This document shows positions 16,500 through 18,179 of a DNA stretch of 18,179 nt, piece by piece. This DNA is from Leclercia sp. UBA7405. Its GTDB lineage: Bacteria > Pseudomonadota > Gammaproteobacteria > Enterobacterales > Enterobacteriaceae. The stretch lies in assembly GCA_002469605.1 (NCBI GenBank), contig DKMV01000361.1, positions 1 to 18,179 of the forward strand, written 5' to 3'. The notes under the pieces were generated by a model that was not told the DNA's origin, did no database searches, and saw only the letters and a list, made by a program, of their open reading frames with translations. How positions within the stretch are numbered: position 1 is the stretch's first letter; each line of letters opens with the position of its first letter. The position numbers were made by a program, and so were the translations under genes.

Positions 16500-18179
16500 T
16501 TGCGTGTCAGCCGTTCTTTAACTATCAAACAAATGGCGATGGTTTCAGCCGTCACTATGGTGTTTGTTTTCATCTTTTGCGTCATTCTGCTGTTTCATTC
16601 CATCCAGCAGAATCGCTACAACACGGCTACGCAGCTTGAAAGCATTGCCCGCTCGGTCCGCCTGCCGCTCTCGGCGGCGATCCTGAAGGGGGATATTCCG
16701 CAGGCTGAAACCATTCTGAAAGGGATCCAGCCGGCGGGGGTAGTCAGCCGCGCGGACGTGGTGCTGCCCAACCAGTTTCAGGCGCTGCGCATGAGTTTTA
16801 TTCCCGAGCGCCCGGTGCCGGTGACGGTGACGCGGCTGTTTGAGCTACCGGTACAGATCTCACTCCCCATTTACTCGCTGGAGCGTCCGGCGAATCCCCA
16901 GCCGCTGGCCTATCTGGTGCTCCAGGCCGACTCGTACCGCATGTATAAATTCGTGATGAGTTGGGTCTCTACGTTAGTAACTGCTTACTTACTTCTTACC
17001 CTGATGCTGACCGTGGCGCTCACCTGGTGCATCAACCGGCTGATTGTTCACCCGCTGCGCCGCCTGGCCCGGGAGCTGGATGAGCTGCCGCCTCAGCAGC
17101 AGCTTGGCCATCAGTTTGCGCTGCCGCGCCTGCATCACGACGACGAAATCGGCAAGCTGGTGCGCAGCTATAACATCAACCAGCAGCGTATTCTGCGCCA
17201 GCATGAAGAGATGGACAGCAACGCCACCCGCTTCCCGGTATCGGATCTGCCCAACAAGGCATTCCTGATGGGGCTGCTGGAGCAGACGGTGGCCCGCCAG
17301 CAGACCACGGCCCTGATGGTGGTGGCCTGCGAAACCCTGCAGGATACCGCCGGAGTGCTGCAGGAGAGCCAGCGGGAAATGCTGTTGCTGACGCTGGTCG
17401 AAAAGCTGAAATCGGTGCTCTCGCCGCGCATGGTGCTGACCCAGGTCACCGGCTATGACTTTGTTATTCTTGCCCATGGGGTGAAGGAGCCGTGGCACGC
17501 CATTACCTTAGGTCAGCAAGTACTTACTGTTATTAACGAGCGGCTGCCGGTGCAAAGCATCCAGCTGCGGCCAAGCGCCAGCATCGGTATTGCTATGTAC
17601 TACGGCGATCTGACCGCTGAGCAGCTCTATCGCCGGGCCTTCTCCGCCGCCTCTACCGCCCGTCGCAAAGGTAAAAACCAGATCCAATTCTTCGAGCCCG
17701 AGGAGATGGAGAAAGCCCAGCAGCGGCTGACGGAAGAGAGCGATATTCTGACCGCGCTGGACAATAACCACTTTGCCATCTGGCTACAGCCGCAGGTCGA
17801 GTTGCAAACCGGCCGGGTGAAGAGCGCCGAAGCCCTGTTGCGTATGCAGCAGGCCGACGGCAGCTGGGAGCTGCCGGAAGGGCTTATCGACCGTATCGAA
17901 AACTGTGGCCTGATGGTTACGGTGGGGTACTGGGTGCTGGAGGAGTCCTGCCGCCTGCTGTCGGCCTGGCAGGCGCGCGGCATCACCATGCCGCTGTCGG
18001 TAAACCTTTCCGCGCTGCAGCTGATGCACCCGACCATGGTGTCTGAGCTGCTGGAGCTGATCCACCGCTACCAGATCCAGCCCGACACCCTGATTCTGGA
18101 AGTGACCGAGAGTCGCCGCATCGACGATCCTAACGAAGCGGTGGCCATCTTACGTCCCCTGCGCAATGCCGGGGTGCGT
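16500..18179 (+). CDS. pdeK: Membrane GGDEF-EAL protein, c-di-GMP phosphodiesterase PdeK/HmsP-like (3' end outside window)
   Basis: Reading from a TTG start gives 560 residues with no stop, so the gene continues past the right edge; E. coli YhjK (PdeK) has about 650. The order is: membrane helix (about 12-35), periplasmic domain (ARSVRLPLS...[11 protein letters not shown]), second helix (about 151-178), HAMP-like linker ([19 protein letters not shown]), GGDEF domain, EAL domain. The GGDEF signature is degenerate, GYDFV at 318-322, so no cyclase activity is expected. The EAL domain has the canonical EAL at 444-446, Asn502 in SVNLSALQL and Glu534 in LILEVTESR, consistent with metal-dependent hydrolysis of c-di-GMP to pGpG. 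The distal DDFG-type motif and later catalytic residues lie outside the window. Its place after bcsC matches E. coli and suggests it lowers the c-di-GMP that activates BcsA and BcsE. Confidence 0.93.
   Translation, partial: MRVSRSLTIKQMAMVSAVTMVFVFIFCVILLFHSIQQNRYNTATQLESIARSVRLPLSAAILKGDIPQAETILKGIQPAGVVSRADVVLPNQFQALRMSFIPERPVPVTVTRLFELPVQISLPIYSLERPANPQPLAYLVLQADSYRMYKFVMSWVSTLVTAYLLLTLMLTVALTWCINRLIVHPLRRLARELDELPPQQQLGHQFALPRLHHDDEIGKLVRSYNINQQRILRQHEEMDSNATRFPVSDLPNKAFLMGLLEQTVARQQTTALMVVACETLQDTAGVLQESQREMLLLTLVEKLKSVLSPRMVLTQVTGYDFVILAHGVKEPWHAITLGQQVLTVINERLPVQSIQLRPSASIGIAMYYGDLTAEQLYRRAFSAASTARRKGKNQIQFFEPEEMEKAQQRLTEESDILTALDNNHFAIWLQPQVELQTGRVKSAEALLRMQQADGSWELPEGLIDRIENCGLMVTVGYWVLEESCRLLSAWQARGITMPLSVNLSALQLMHPTMVSELLELIHRYQIQPDTLILEVTESRRIDDPNEAVAILRPLRNAGVR

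Noticed and set aside
16424..16639. 71-codon open frame across the bcsC-pdeK gap
   Set aside because: It reads the 5' end of pdeK in another frame; the TTG frame starting at 16500 is the conserved one.

Overview
The window comes from an enterobacterial chromosome (Enterobacteriaceae, closest in feel to the Escherichia/Enterobacter/Citrobacter/Leclercia group). Nearly every protein can be aligned by eye with its E. coli K-12 counterpart at the same or almost the same length. The genus cannot be fixed from this sequence alone. Ten complete genes and one gene cut by the right edge are present. I see no tRNA, CRISPR array, insertion sequence, prophage or obvious pseudogene.

Left part (1-2116): the window opens on a hairpin closely resembling the E. 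coli rrnB T2 terminator, so a ribosomal RNA operon should end just outside the left edge. It is followed by murB (peptidoglycan precursor synthesis) and birA (biotin ligase and repressor), which overlap by 4 nt as in E. coli. A short terminator and an 11-bp palindrome close this block.

Middle part (2208-16381): a complete E. coli-type (type II) cellulose secretion locus in two divergent operons. The minus-strand operon is bcsE-bcsF-bcsG, which adds c-di-GMP sensing and phosphoethanolamine decoration. The plus-strand operon is bcsR-bcsQ-bcsA-bcsB-bcsZ-bcsC. BcsA polymerises and exports glucan across the inner membrane. BcsB receives the chain in the periplasm, BcsG decorates it, BcsZ trims it and BcsC exports it through the outer membrane. 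BcsR, BcsQ, BcsE and BcsF assemble and tune the complex. All catalytic and c-di-GMP-binding motifs I checked are intact, and bcsQ has no premature stop, so the locus looks able to make phosphoethanolamine cellulose. Both operons start from an AT-rich 171-nt region (5632-5802).

Right part (16382-18179): a short intergenic region with a promoter-like -10 box and a perfect 9-bp hairpin, then pdeK (yhjK/hmsP-like), a membrane GGDEF-EAL protein that starts with TTG and runs off the right edge. It probably degrades c-di-GMP, the activator of BcsA.

No undescribed biochemical system is evident. The most notable feature is the gene order: birA is joined to bcsG, whereas in E. coli K-12 birA faces coaA and bcsG faces yhjV. 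The orientations fit one inversion whose ends lie almost symmetrically on either side of oriC on the E. coli map. Secondary points are a lengthened Pro/Ala-rich linker in BcsB, base-composition drops at the bcsE/bcsR divergent region and in the BcsC barrel, and start-codon questions for bcsE and pdeK.
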